A stretch of 64,000 bases of DNA. Origin: Cladochytrium replicatum. Its lineage: Eukaryota > Chytridiomycota > Chytridiomycetes > Cladochytriales > Cladochytriaceae. The position numbers and the translations under genes are program-made. The DNA is taken from assembly GCA_025526935.1 (NCBI GenBank), contig JAHLKD010000015.1, forward strand, positions 558,001-622,000, given 5' to 3'. The notes under the pieces were generated by a model. The model ran no database searches. It was not told where the DNA came from and saw nothing but the letters and a program-made list of their open reading frames with translations. Of this stretch, positions 47,501 to 59,600 are shown one piece after another (the stretch's first letter is position 1; the number at the start of each line of letters is the position of its first letter).

Positions 47501-48213
47501 GAGCGAGCCGCGCACAGTCGATACGCGTTCAAGCGCAACCGCAAGCCTCGCCCGTTTCCGTTGTCAGCACCACCACGACGAGCAGCGGCCCGCCCTCGAT
47601 GCCGCTCCCCCCCGCGCCGTCTTTGCCGTTACCGCCCCTCCCCGTCTTCCCCGTCGACGCACCTGCGAGCGCAATGCGACGCAAAGGATCCTCGGCGTCC
47701 TCGCACAGCGTGCAGCAAAAAGCCAACGGGGAGTACTTTGACCGCTCGCCGTCGCCACCCCCACCGGTCCCCAACCTCCCCCAAACGTTCTCAAGCGGCC
47801 CCCCGCCCACACAACCCCTCCCACCCCTCTCATCCCCACCCCCCAACCTGCCCTTACCACCAACCCTTCCCCTCCCGCCACCGCCCCCGACCGACACCAC
47901 CACCCCAACATCCCCGCCGACGCCCTCGGCCCCGTCCTCGACGTTCATCAAGCTCCGCACGCACTATGCTAACGAGATCTTTCTGATCGCGGTGCCGTAC
48001 CACGGCTGCTCGTTCGCGGACCTGTATGCGCGGATCGAGAGGAAGATAAGGCTGTTTGGAGGCGGCGGGAGCAACGGGTTTGTGATGAAGTACAAGGACG
48101 AGAGCGGGAGCCTGGTGCGCGTGGACCAGGACGATGATGTGTGGGTTGCGCTGGACGTTGCGAGGGCCGGGACGGGGAGCGAGAGGGGCGTGCTGAATGT
48201 TTATGTGTCGTAA
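44503..48213 (+). CDS. CDC24: Cdc24-type Rho guanine-nucleotide exchange factor, 1113 aa
   Basis: Exons 44503-44955, 45074-45433, 45510-45596, 45652-45744, 45808-45972 and 46030-48213, all phase 0. Domain order is that of Cdc24. A calponin-like Cdc24 N-terminal domain lies at about 28-160 (SLFQQCVTMIEKLYRFPLFD, DPVQILLDCFRLGAPLALLYN). A DH domain lies at about 192-375 (LVAELIETERKYIEDLEFLQ, LPSFLIKPVQRLLKYPLFL). A PH domain lies at about 390-500, and a PB1 domain fills the C-terminus (1025-1113, with the acidic YKDESG...DQDDD element). It activates Cdc42 at polarity sites, and its PB1 should pair with a Bem1-like scaffold. A roughly 500-residue Pro/Ser-rich linker between PH and PB1 includes PPPP tracts that could bind SH3 domains. 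The start is the first of three consecutive ATGs. Confidence 0.93.
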
Positions 48214-48939
48214 ATTAAGAAACAAGAAGGGAAAACGGTGGGGGCGGGGCCGGTCAGTTTTGGAATCTGCTGCTTTTGTGAGGGTGTGTTGGTTGTATTG
48301 TTGGCTGAAACGAAAATTTGGGAAAGACGGAAAGATGAATGAATGGGGGTGTGGTTTGTTATTTTTTTTAATTGAATATTTGAGTTTTTGCAGAAAAGGA
48401 CGTTCGCAAGGTGTTGCGGGTCTGTGTGATCAACATTGGGTTGTTTCAATATTTTGGTTGTTTTAAACACCCCTCAATTATTTTAATTTTTTTTTGTTCC
48501 ATGCTGCCTTCGAAAAAACCCTGTCCCTCAATTCAGCATTTGATGATACATTGTTCAACTTCAGAAATCTCCTGGGCCTCGCCTCCTCTGTTTGTCTTCT
48601 GGCTTTATCATAGCTATGTTTGTTTTCTTTTGGTTTTTTGGCTGACTTCGTTGGTGGGTTTGAACCTGATGAACTTTTTTTTAATTTTAGGGCTTAGTGG
48701 CTAACTCTCTCTATCTTATTACAAGTGTTTTTGCGTAATAGCATGGATTACTCGAAAGGGCCGATCTAAAGATGATTGCTGTTTCTCGTCAACTTTGGCT
48801 GTGTGTGATAACAATAATATTCAACTACCATACCCACAAGCCATGAACTTTCACCGTAGCAAATGTTTTTCTGTACAACTCAACAATACACCAGGAAAAA
48901 AATACCTCACATTCAACTTTTCAGCCCTCATTTTCTTTT
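48214..48939. other. Convergent 3' region
   Basis: About 725 bases between the stop codons of two convergent genes, rich in T runs and A runs. It holds both 3' UTRs. No gene seen. Confidence 0.5.
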
Positions 48940-51900
48940 TTACATCGACCCGTCCCGCACAAACTTTTGATTTTCAATGTTTTTCAAGGTTGCCCTGTTC
49001 CTCCACCGCGCAAAGTTATTCACCTCCAGCTTCCCCCGCTTGTGCGTCAAGATCGCCTGCAGGCTCCGCAAATCCTCGACCTCCGACAACGACCGTACCC
49101 CACCGGATCGCCCGTCGATGCTACACAGTGACGGCGTGGACCCTTCATCGTCGTTTTCGTCTTCGTCCTCCTCCCCATGCTCCAACCAGATGATTCTGTT
49201 TTCGTCGACCTGATCGCCACCACGTTCTGCCCAGGGCTTAGTCCTGACTTCCTTGTCACTGCGAGATGTCTGCAATGAGAGTCGGTGCTCCTGTGTTGTC
49301 CGAGACTTCGCGAGCTGAAGCGATAGGGTGTTGTGCAAGCTCGAAGCCCTGGGGACGTGCCTGGACCCGGCGGGTCTGGAAAATTGAAAGTCATCGCTGT
49401 CGTCGCTTTCATTCTCATCGTGAACTTCAACTTCACCGAGCTGGTTCGTATGGTCCACACTGCCAATGTCTACCGCTTGGTCTCCACTGTGTTTGAGAAC
49501 AGATTCGAAACGCAGAAATTGAGGGACTTGTTGATCGCGACTCCCTTCTGCTGACTCGACTGGAACGATGTTGTCACCTGGACCGGTGTTGTGCAAAAGG
49601 TTGCTTTTCGCGCTCCGAGCCGGAAGCAGTGTCTCGGGAGAGTTGTTGCCCTTATGAGCATCACAAAGAAGACACGAAATATTGGAAGCTTCGTCGTTGT
49701 CGGCTGCTACTCTGTTGTGGTTTGGAGATAGTCCTGTGTTAAAAGGATGCACATTACTAGGCTGGCTGTGATTGATCTCAGGTAATTGAATGGGAGAACG
49801 TGTGTGGTCGCGTGGAGTCTTGGCAGAATGAAGGTTTCCGGCTGCTTGTGTAACGGACGTTACCGGCGCAACTTCAGAAGTGCAAGCGGGAAAATGGCTC
49901 GTCGTTGACCCACCCGCCCAGCTTTCAGGATCAAGATGATGATCATTGTGATTGAGCTCGCCAGTCTCACACGGTGGTTCGTTTTCATTCCAATCTACGT
50001 GCTCACTTTTGCCAATGTCCGTTGCATCGATTCTTCCGACAGAGATAGCGGGCTGATCAGACGAATCAATACTTGGATAGATTGGTGAGGCACTCCCAGA
50101 GTTAGTGTTGCCGCGTACAAGTAATGGATCATTATTTGTCGTGTCACGTCCAGAGAGCATTTCCTCGATTAAACCTTCTCCACGAGCAATTGGAGCATAG
50201 GACCTGCTGGATACCGAAAAGTTTTGTGTATCGCCAATTTGCAACAAACTGATGTGGAGCGGTGGAGATGAGATTTGTAAGGGCGACCATGACGCTTTCA
50301 AGTTCAACTTAGGTGATGTTTCGCAGTGCTGAACGTCTTCAGAATTTTTTAGTGGTGTAGTTTGCTGAGGAATCGGTGGGGGATATGAAGATGTGTTCCC
50401 GGACGTTTGATCTGTTTTGTCTGCGTGTGCTTCGCCATTGGGCACCTGTTGATCGCCATTGGGCACCTGTTGAGCGATTCGCGATATGCTTTCATTCGTG
50501 TCTTCAGGAGGAGACGGGGAAGCTTCATCATCTTGCGGAGCATGATCATTAGCATCTCCTCTTCCATTCTCAGTCGATTCGCCACATTTGCTTCTTTCAC
50601 GGCCGTCTGGCGATGAGCTGACCAGCGTGGTAGTTGTGACCGGTGCAGCTTTTGATCTTGGTTCCCAGGCTGTTCCTGTCCAAACCCAGATATCTACATC
50701 ATTACTCGCTCGAGCTTTCTTTGATGCAGCAATTGCGGCAGCTAGAGCTGGAGGAGCCGATGGCGGTCTTCGAATCGGCTCAGGTGGCACTTCTATGCCT
50801 GCATACGCTACTGGTCAGAATGTCACGATGAATAGTAGGGACAGACACGTACTCAAAAACGTTGCAGATTTGGCCATCGAGAAATTACGCAGAGATGCCT
50901 CACCTGAAGGCTTCTTCTCATCGATTCGGCTAATACTGGATATTGGTGCACCGCAATTGTCCCAAGGAATAACTCGCACAACTAAACGCCCACGCTGTGA
51001 CCCATTGTGATCCAAAATGGTAATATAATCGTTTTCGAGATCAGTCAATGTTGCTGTTCCTATGAAGTCGCTCTGCTTTGGAGTCCACTCAGTCCAGATT
51101 CTGATTCGTATCGCCGATGGGTGTGAAGCAATCACTTGACAGCTGAAGTTCCAGACTGGATCTGTACTGCTTTTCACTGTATGGCTACGATGAAATGCTT
51201 CGTCGCAGTCACTTTCCACGGTGAGGTACGGATTTGGGAAGGCAAGCTGAGGTTGATCATCGCTGGCCATGAATGGCGAGGCAAACGGTTGCGCGGGGTC
51301 GGAAACTAACGGAAGCTGGGTTGCTTGCTGTATAACAACAAGAAACTTGCTTGGGCTAGCTATCTCGGAATCTAAGGCGTATCTCGAGGCCATTCTCAAG
51401 GTACCAGGACTGGCGGGCGATTCTGGCTTTGATGCCGATGGCTCTTCATCATATGCTTCGCCTCTTCCGGATGGCTCCACTCTTCGAAAAACAAAATATA
51501 GTTAGATTAATTGCTTCAACTAGATCGCTTTCAAACCTGAAGCATGCATTTGATGTTCCACTGATGTCAGCAGTTAGGTATGGTTGTTGCACCTTTAAAC
51601 TGACTTTTGGTTTTGCTTTGAGCTCGTGCATCGGTAGAATACTCACGCGGGCGTAAATCTTTGCCCCTTCCAAATCTGCTCTGTCGTCGCAAATCATCGG
51701 AAACCATCCTTCTGTTGCCTCATGGTCCTCCATCAAATCTCCTTTCCTTAGTCGATGCTTTGCTCCTTTCATTAAATCCCACAGATCCAGGAAGCAGCTC
51801 CCCGCAAGTTCAATGGATTCTTCGTTATCGCTTTCATTTGTGTCCACACCAAATCTGACTGGACTTCTACTTCGCTGCAGAGGAGCGACGGAAGCTAATC

Positions 51901-54900
51901 TTCTCCGCCGCCAAATATCCACCCTGAACTGCTCGTTTTTGAAACTGCTCTCCACGATGGGAAGCATATGAACGCGCTTTCGACAGTCGTAGTTGAGCTC
52001 CGCTTTGCACAACTTTAATGTGTGCGTCAATTCCAATGGTGCGGCATGACTAACTAAGAACTCCCTTTGACAATTAATCTCAGAATTGCGCGTCCCAAGC
52101 AACCGAAATGCCTTCATATCTTGATGATACTGCACAGGCAGAGAGAAGCGGACAAAAACGTCTTCACAGTATTTTTGTTCTTCTCTTTCCGCCGCTTCCA
52201 GCATAGCTTTGATTGTTGCACTGTGGGCAACTGGATCATCACCAGTTTCCTTGGCTGTGCCAGCTAAGCTGCGGAGGGCATCTGCGACTGCGTTCTTCGC
52301 TTTTGGAATAATAATCGTTTCAATAGATATCCCCAGCTGGGCATACCAAGAGTCTTCGGGCAGTTTTGCTTTGAGCGCCTTCAATCGACGGGAGGCATTG
52401 CGAGCATCACGCTTTTCATCCGCTGATTGTGATACAAATCGAATAGACGTTTCGATCGCCCCGAAATTGAAATCTGACGACGCATCATCGGGAAGACTCA
52501 GCGGTCGCCAGATCCTGTTAAGCCCTCTCCATCGACGGGTGACATCGGACAATGACAAGTTAAACTTTCCAATCAAGACGTCGTATCCTCCATCGGATCC
52601 TCTGCTTCTTGTATCGAACCCGATATCGGCATGGGAGCACCGCCATGATAAACACGATGGTGAGCTTGAGGAAATGTTCCCATATACACGAGAATCCTCC
52701 AAAGAATTAGAAACCCTGTGCCAAACTTCACCAACCGCAAATCCTTTTCGGCTTTGCATCCAGTCAAGAATTTCCGAGTTGACACCTTTGAGTGAGATTA
52801 CGACCGAGTGATTGAATTTAGGGCAGAAGGTTTGGGCGACCGTGGCCGTTCCAAATTCCGAACCGTCCACATCATTATCGTTAAGTCCATCGCTCACCAC
52901 CACAGCGACTTCCCGTGGAAATAGTTGGAACCGTACATAAGGATTAAGACCCACCTCTTTTGCATACTCAAGCGGTGCTATTAGTGAGCAAGGATCACCT
53001 CTACGTTCACTCATGTAATGATTTTGAGTGAAAGAATCGTCGTGGACGAAGTCTGCACGTTTCCAGCGCGTTTTTATTGCATCAAGCACACTATTGATTT
53101 CGTCTTCCCCACTTAATCCAACGGGATCCGGGTATTGCTGAGCTGGTCGAATTGATGTCAAAGAGGATATCTTCTCGATCGCTGCCTTAACGAGTGGTCT
53201 AAAACCAGCTCCCCGATGAATAGTTATTTGGAATTCACATTCTCCACTCCAGTCCAAAGAAACGGTATCGATGTCCAAATCATCAAAATCATACTCTGAA
53301 TCACTCTCCGTCTCCATTGGCGGGTCTTGAAGTTCCTCCGACTTTTGAATGGCGTCCGGAGCGGACTCTGTCTGAGTCCCACCATCAAGCACACAGCCTC
53401 GTCCTTTACCAGGCTCGGCATAGGGACCTTTTCCCTCTTTGACAATATGGTTAACCTGCTCAAGGGTTCCAATTGCCATGGTTGCATTCATCCAACCCTT
53501 CGCGATACCAGAGAGTGGGTCCACAATAGGATACTCTGCTTCTGGCAAAACAACTGGCTCAGGGTCAGCAACTTTTTGGTGAGTATTCTGAGTTGCGATC
53601 TCCATTTCGATGGTCATCAAGTCGTAAAGGTGATATGACGGAAGTTTCGCCAGCCCGAGAAGCACCGGACGTGATTTAACGTGTTGATCTTCGGATGAAT
53701 CCAATTCCTGAGAGGTTTCGTTGCGTCCTGGAGAGGAAGACGTGCCAGCTTCAAATTCCGATGCCCACACTTCGACAACGAGTGGCGATTTGAAAAGTTG
53801 AGTTGCAGCGTTGGTTGACTTAAACAGCACCGGTACTGGCATGATATACTGAAATCCAAAGTTTGCAGCCGATTGATTGATATCTACATGCCCAGTCTCT
53901 GTGTTGACCGCTGAGTGATAGGCTACAGGAGCGCTCTCGATTGTAAGTGGAGCAGCTGTTCTCAGTATTTCTTTCGAACGTTTGTGTGTTCGGTTTCTCT
54001 CATTGTCACGTCGTGCCTTCTCGGTACTGACGTTGAGCAAGCGGATTGTGAGGGAGATAGCGTAACGCTTTCCTGGGGCGGACACAAGATGTAGCGCTCG
54101 AGCTGATGAAATTTGAATCAAAAAGTACTTGGTTACCGAATGTGGGTGAGATTTGCCGACAACGTTGTCACGAATCTGGTCGGAAGGCTGTTCACTATTA
54201 CCAGGGTCTTTGCTCTTTATCGTCGGAGTTTCGTGTGTAATTTGAGTGGGAGAGTCAAGCAGCTCAACAGAAACGAATGCTTCCCCAACATGTCGTACGG
54301 CCAAGCGTTTTGTACCAATGCTGACAGTGTCAACAGAGTTCCTTGAATGCTCGTATACGGATTTACTCCTGCCCGTTTCATCAAAAAGAGGGACCCGTCC
54401 ACTCCATGCAAGTTGCGGCTTCAGCAAAATATCCAGACATTTCATCTGACCGATGGCAGTCCAAGCGTCCTGCTGTTTGAGCGGCTTCTTCCCCATTTCT
54501 GTCGTGTTTCTTCCAACAGGAAGCCGCCCGGCTTTGGCAACCAACTTCACCACAATTCGCGATTTTGCCCATGCATCGATACACGACACCGGGCTCATAT
54601 CAAATCGCCATGGATATATTCGACTACGATCGCTAAAACGGATAGTAATTCGTTGATCGGATCGCTCCTGGATGTCGTACCGGACGCCTCTCTGGGCGTT
54701 CCTCGGGACGCTCTCTTTTTCGCCCGAAAGTTCGAAATTGAACGGTGAAATGGGGGCATGAATTGCGGCCCCATTCTCTGTGACAAGCGAAGCATGCAGC
54801 TTAAATTTTGTGAATCCGAGCGGCAAACTTCCCACGTGAAGTTCAGCATGGCTGATGTCTATTTTCACAGAATGAACACGCCCAACTGCTGCAACAACAT

Positions 54901-56529
54901 CTGCATGCAACTGAATTCCATTCGTAAATCTTGCAGTGTAGAGCTGGGTTTGCTCTTGACCAATAGATGAAGACTTTTCCTCCCTTCCATTCGAATAATT
55001 TGTTCCGTGAAACACGCCCTTTTGGGACATGTCGCGTCGGTTTTGTATTCTTTCGCCGCCATTACTTTCATTCTCTTCAGGTATTTTGAATATTCGTTGA
55101 GTGAATGAAGGTGTTCGAACGGCTTCACGAGCGAGAGAATCGTTCAACTCGAGCAGGTCTGCCAGCTCCTCCTCTCCCTCAGAGAGATTCCCCATGAGCA
55201 TTTCCAAGCTGCCATTGTCAAGCTCATCGCAATCGCTCTCAAGATTCTCTGGATCAAAAGAAGTGCTTTGTTGTAATTGTGAAGCATTCTCCGTCCAGCT
55301 GTTACGCATTCCCGTATTTCGAAGTGACGATGCAGACGATTCGGTTTGAGATAACTTATCTGTGTCCGTTTTGTCCAATCTTGGAAAAGATGCAACTTGA
55401 CTTGTTGTTGAGGGTATGGCAGGCTTCGCATCTTCATCACCCTCCAACGCTCCAACCAGCAACGAATGGAGCCGTTGTGCTTGCAAAAAGAGTTCGTCGA
55501 CGTCTGGGGTATCTCGATCGACAGCCCGACTTCCTTTATCGCTCTTTGGAGAGTCTGAAAATTCTATTAGATCTAACCAATGACGTTTCACCGAAGTTGC
55601 TTACGTTTCTGGTTCGCGTGAACAGCTATATTTGTGCCTCTGTGAACATCCGAAGCTTGACCAACCGCCCTTTGCAGACCATCCGTATCCTCATCGTCAA
55701 GATCAAAGACCCTATTGTGCTCAAACTCATCAACGATTGCTCTGATATCTCCACGATTTCTCTGCTGCGCGATCATGATTTCCGGATCTCCATAATCACT
55801 ATTGAAATTGCACGGATCTTCTTCCACTGTTACGTGAACATATGCAGCACCGATACATTGTCCGCTACCCTCATAGACGACAGGATATTTGGATACACAA
55901 ACTCCTTTGCTTTCGAAAGTATTTGGAGACATATCCGTAAGCAGTTCGTTTGTTGGGATGTGGCAAACGATTCTGTCAGTTGTGGGAGATGCCAGTGTCC
56001 CCCGCATTTGATTCCGCCATCTCCTTGTTGGGTACTGTAATGCCAGCGTGATTACTTTGGCGTCTTCCAAATAATGAGCCAATCTAGAATATGAGCCTCT
56101 TATTGGAAAGTGCACTGTGTTTGAGCGGTGAATAGACCTCCTATAAGTGAGTGGTATCGCCGATCCAGCATGAAAATGTGACTCGCAATCACCAGCCCAC
56201 TCCAAAACACTTGATCGGAGATCTTTCAATCGGTTTTTTGAATAGAGGTACAATCCAGCGTCATTCACTCCCGGCAGTCGAACATGGACAAAGAGATTGT
56301 CTGATATTTTGAAACTGTGGATTTCGCTGGGAACTTCCTTCTCCGTAGCCCTCCCAATCAAAGATTCGATGAACCGACTGGAACTTCCCTTTCCCAATGT
56401 ATCAGCAGGCTCCAGGCTGATTCGCAAAACCTGAATATGAAGAAACGCTCGTATTGGTCCTCCTGCCTTTGGAGGAAGTGATGGGGCTGGATTGATACGC
56501 GGAAGCGCCGAAGATTCTCGGTCCGACAT
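48940..56529 (-). CDS. C2CD3-like multi-C2 centriole/basal-body protein, 2463 aa
   Basis: Exons 56529-55605, 55554-51537, 51481-50904 and 50810-48940; introns of 50, 55 and 93 nt are fixed by phase. The second donor is a non-standard GTTTGA, supported by a CTAACT branch site 20 nt before the acceptor. Several C2 domains are visible. One is at about 30-230; one ends in a RRWRGLNRIWRPLSLP strand; and one, at about 1690-1820, contains FPNPYLTVESD, HTVKSSTDPVWNFSCQV and DFIGTATLTDL. Length and multi-C2 layout match C2CD3, which builds distal appendages on centrioles so they can dock as basal bodies. The C-terminal 620 residues are disordered and Ser/Asp-rich, with a WVWTGTAWEPR motif at the junction. 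Assignment rests on architecture by eye. Confidence 0.75.
50431..50475 (-). repeat. 21-bp tandem duplication in the C2CD3-like gene
   Basis: Two near-identical 21-bp units encode QQVPNGD and QQVPNGE in the disordered C-terminus. In frame, no disruption. Confidence 0.85.
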
Positions 56530-56632
56530 CTACAGAAATGATCTGTCAAATATGGCAATTTCATAGCAGACACATTAGCCAACCTCGGCGTTACTCGATT
56601 TGGGTGTGCTGCGCCACTCAAAGTCAACAAAC
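56530..56632. promoter_or_regulatory. Compact bidirectional promoter
   Basis: Only 103 bp separate the ATG of the minus-strand C2CD3-like gene (56529) from that of the plus-strand CSN1-HDAC gene (56633). Any core promoter for both must lie here or overlap the first exons. No TATA box was recognised. Confidence 0.55.
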
Positions 56633-59600
56633 ATGGACCTAAAGTCTTACATGTCGAACTATCAAGGTAAAAAACCACACAGCGTGTCTGGTGAGCTAAT
56701 ACAGTGCATAAATCAGGTCCAGGGAGGATAAAGCGCCTCCTGCTAATTGCAGCAAGCTGTCAGGCACTAGAATTGGACGCATATCTCTCAGCTTTGGCAG
56801 AAGTTAAGAATACCTTGAATGCAGACCTTTACAAAGAAGTCTTGTCCCAAGCCAGCCTGTCTTCTCATGCTCAGCTGAAGGAAGAGGTATTTGACGTTGA
56901 ATGGTCAACGTTGGCAAAACAGCAACATGAATCAACTGTTCGTAAGCTCGAAGGAGAGCTGTTGAGGGCTCAAGAAGCAGGAGAAAAGAGAATTGTCAGA
57001 GTAGGATGATGCTTTGCAGTCAAGATATCTCACCCTAAATTATTTGGAAGAATACTCTAACAGGACTTGGTGGACATTACTTTGAGCGCACTCAGTACAA
57101 GTGGGCACTCAAATATTTCGAAAGAAGTTTTGAATTTTGCACTTCTCAGGAGGAGATAGTTGACTCCTGTATTAATGTTGTAAAGGTAGAACTATTTTTG
57201 TCATTTGTATAAGTACTCACATATTCTAAGGTACTGACAGTCATGGGCAACTTTTCGCAAATCAGTGAGTGGGTCAGCAAGGCTGGGGATTTATCCAGAT
57301 ATGATGCTGTCACATCTGGCAAACTTAAGTGCTGCTTGGGAATTCAGCATATGCTCAACCATGAGTATCTAAAGGCAGCAACAGAGTTTGTAAGTGTGAG
57401 CGGAAATGTAGGCAGCCAATTCAACGAGGTAAAGACTTACAAGACTTTTGCATGAATTATTAATTGTAAGTTATGAGCAGGTTCTGTCAGAGTTGGATCT
57501 TGGGCTTTATTCAGGTTTAACAATTTTGGCATCATTCAGTCATGATGGCATCAAGGGTTCTTTACTCAATCAGAAGGTCAGCCTGTCCATTTCTGCACAC
57601 CCAAAACTCTTCTCAATTATAGAGCAACTTTCAAACGGAAACTTCACACATTTGATAACATATCTCCAACTATTGCCAGTATGTGTAGTTTCTATTAAAG
57701 CTCTAGTGAACCAACCTGCTAACTTTTTGAATTAGGAAGAAATTGCGTTTGATATGTATTTAAGTGATCAGTTTGAGTTTCTGAGAAATGAGATAATGCG
57801 AAATGCTTTACTTCATTATTTTTCTTCTGTTCATCAGTATGACATCCAGACTACTGCACTTGCATTCAATACAACTTCAGCAGTAATTGACCCAGATTTC
57901 AGATATTTTGTTGATGCTAGGCTTGTTTCAATCAATTCAACAATGGTTTGTTAAATATTTTCTGAAAATGCAATACTAATATTGTTTGAAGGATGAATTG
58001 CCCCAAAAAAACGGAGCAACAAATAATGATTTTACAGTACTCAACATGAACATTGGAGGTGGTTCTCATAATATTGAGGGGAGAAATAAGCCCACTAGTA
58101 ACACTGGCTTAGTTTATGACATTCGCATGTTATCGCATCGCAACATTCAAGATCCGCCAGATAGACCAGACCTTGCACATCCAGAGCGCCCGGCAAGAAT
58201 ATCAGCAGCATTTGGGTACCTTTTCGAGAAAGGCATTGGTCAGGAGTGTGTCAGAATTGAGATACCAGCAACTGGAGCAACAGATGACATTTTGAAACTT
58301 GCACACACAGAGGAACATGTAAACTTTCTCAAGCAATATGAAGGTACAGAATTTTTCCCTTAAATGACAGTATATTCACTTCTTGCCTTGTCTAGATTGT
58401 GATGATTCTGAGCTATTAGAAAAGGCTTCAGATCTTCACCAGGATATCTTTTTCTCACATGACAGCATACTTGCTGCACGTGTTTCTTGTGGAGGTGTTC
58501 TAGAATTATGCAAAGCAGTCTGGAAAGGTGATGTCCAGAATGGGGTTGCTCTTGTGAGGTTTGTGCCTTAATCTTTGCATCTATGCTGACATTTATTAAT
58601 ATCACATTCAAGACCCCCAGGACACCATGCAGAGCATGATAAAGCATATGGATTTTGTTTTTTCAACAACGTTGCGGTAGCTGCACGATACCTTCAAAAA
58701 TTCCATCAAGTGAAACGTATACTGATTGTTGACTGGGATGTTCACCATGGTAAAAAACCAGTGCTTTATTCTTCTTTATATGTTTACATGTACACACAAA
58801 ATTGTTCAGGAAATGGGATCCAAAAGGAGTTTTACAATGATCCTAATGTCCTCTACATCTCCTTGCACCGCTACAAAGATTTCTTCCCAAATGATCCTGT
58901 TGCATACATGGACCATGTTGGAGGTGCTGAAGCAGAAGGACGGTTTGTTTCAACAAGCATACTTTATATTTAGGTTTCTTAGTCTCAGTATCAGGAATGT
59001 GAATATTCCATGGCCATGTGGTGGATTAAGAGATGCAGATTATTTGCATGCATTCCACAGAATTGTCATGCCTGTTGCAACTGAATTTCAACCTGATTTT
59101 GTCATCGTTGCATCTGGTTTTGACGCTGCTGAAGGCGATCCTCTGGGAGGTTGCCATATTTCGCCTGGAGGATATGCACATATGGCATATATGTTGAAAT
59201 CGCTGGCAAAGGGAAAGCTTGTGTTAGCATTGGAGGTACAAAATGTTTGTGCTGAGCTAAAAATTTTCTGAATTGTTTGATGACTAGGGAGGATACTCGA
59301 TTCATGCTGTAAAGACCAGCATCTACGAAGTGACGAGAATCTTACTCGGGCACCCTCCTCCGTTGCTGCCGTACAGGGCCAGCCATGAAGATTCAGAAAG
59401 TTCTTCAGATCACACCTACAATTCAGAATCAGATAGGTCAGATTCTGATTCTAAGTCTGGTGATGAGCCTAATACAACTGGAGACGTGGTTAGCAATTCT
59501 CCTAATATAAATGATACGCCAATGGTAAACGGCACAGATCAGGCTCAAAGCTCTTCCAACATCCAGAACACTATTTTTGATGATGCAAGCTCAGATGAAG

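Noticed and set aside
51449-51536. Extension of the C2CD3-like exon to a stop at 51449
   Set aside because: Only removing 51536-51482 as an intron keeps the frame into the next C2 domain; the branch site supports this.
57001-57063. Acceptor CAG at 57063 in the CSN1 part
   Set aside because: Shifts the frame and hits a stop; AAG at 57050 restores the conserved LGGHYFER segment.
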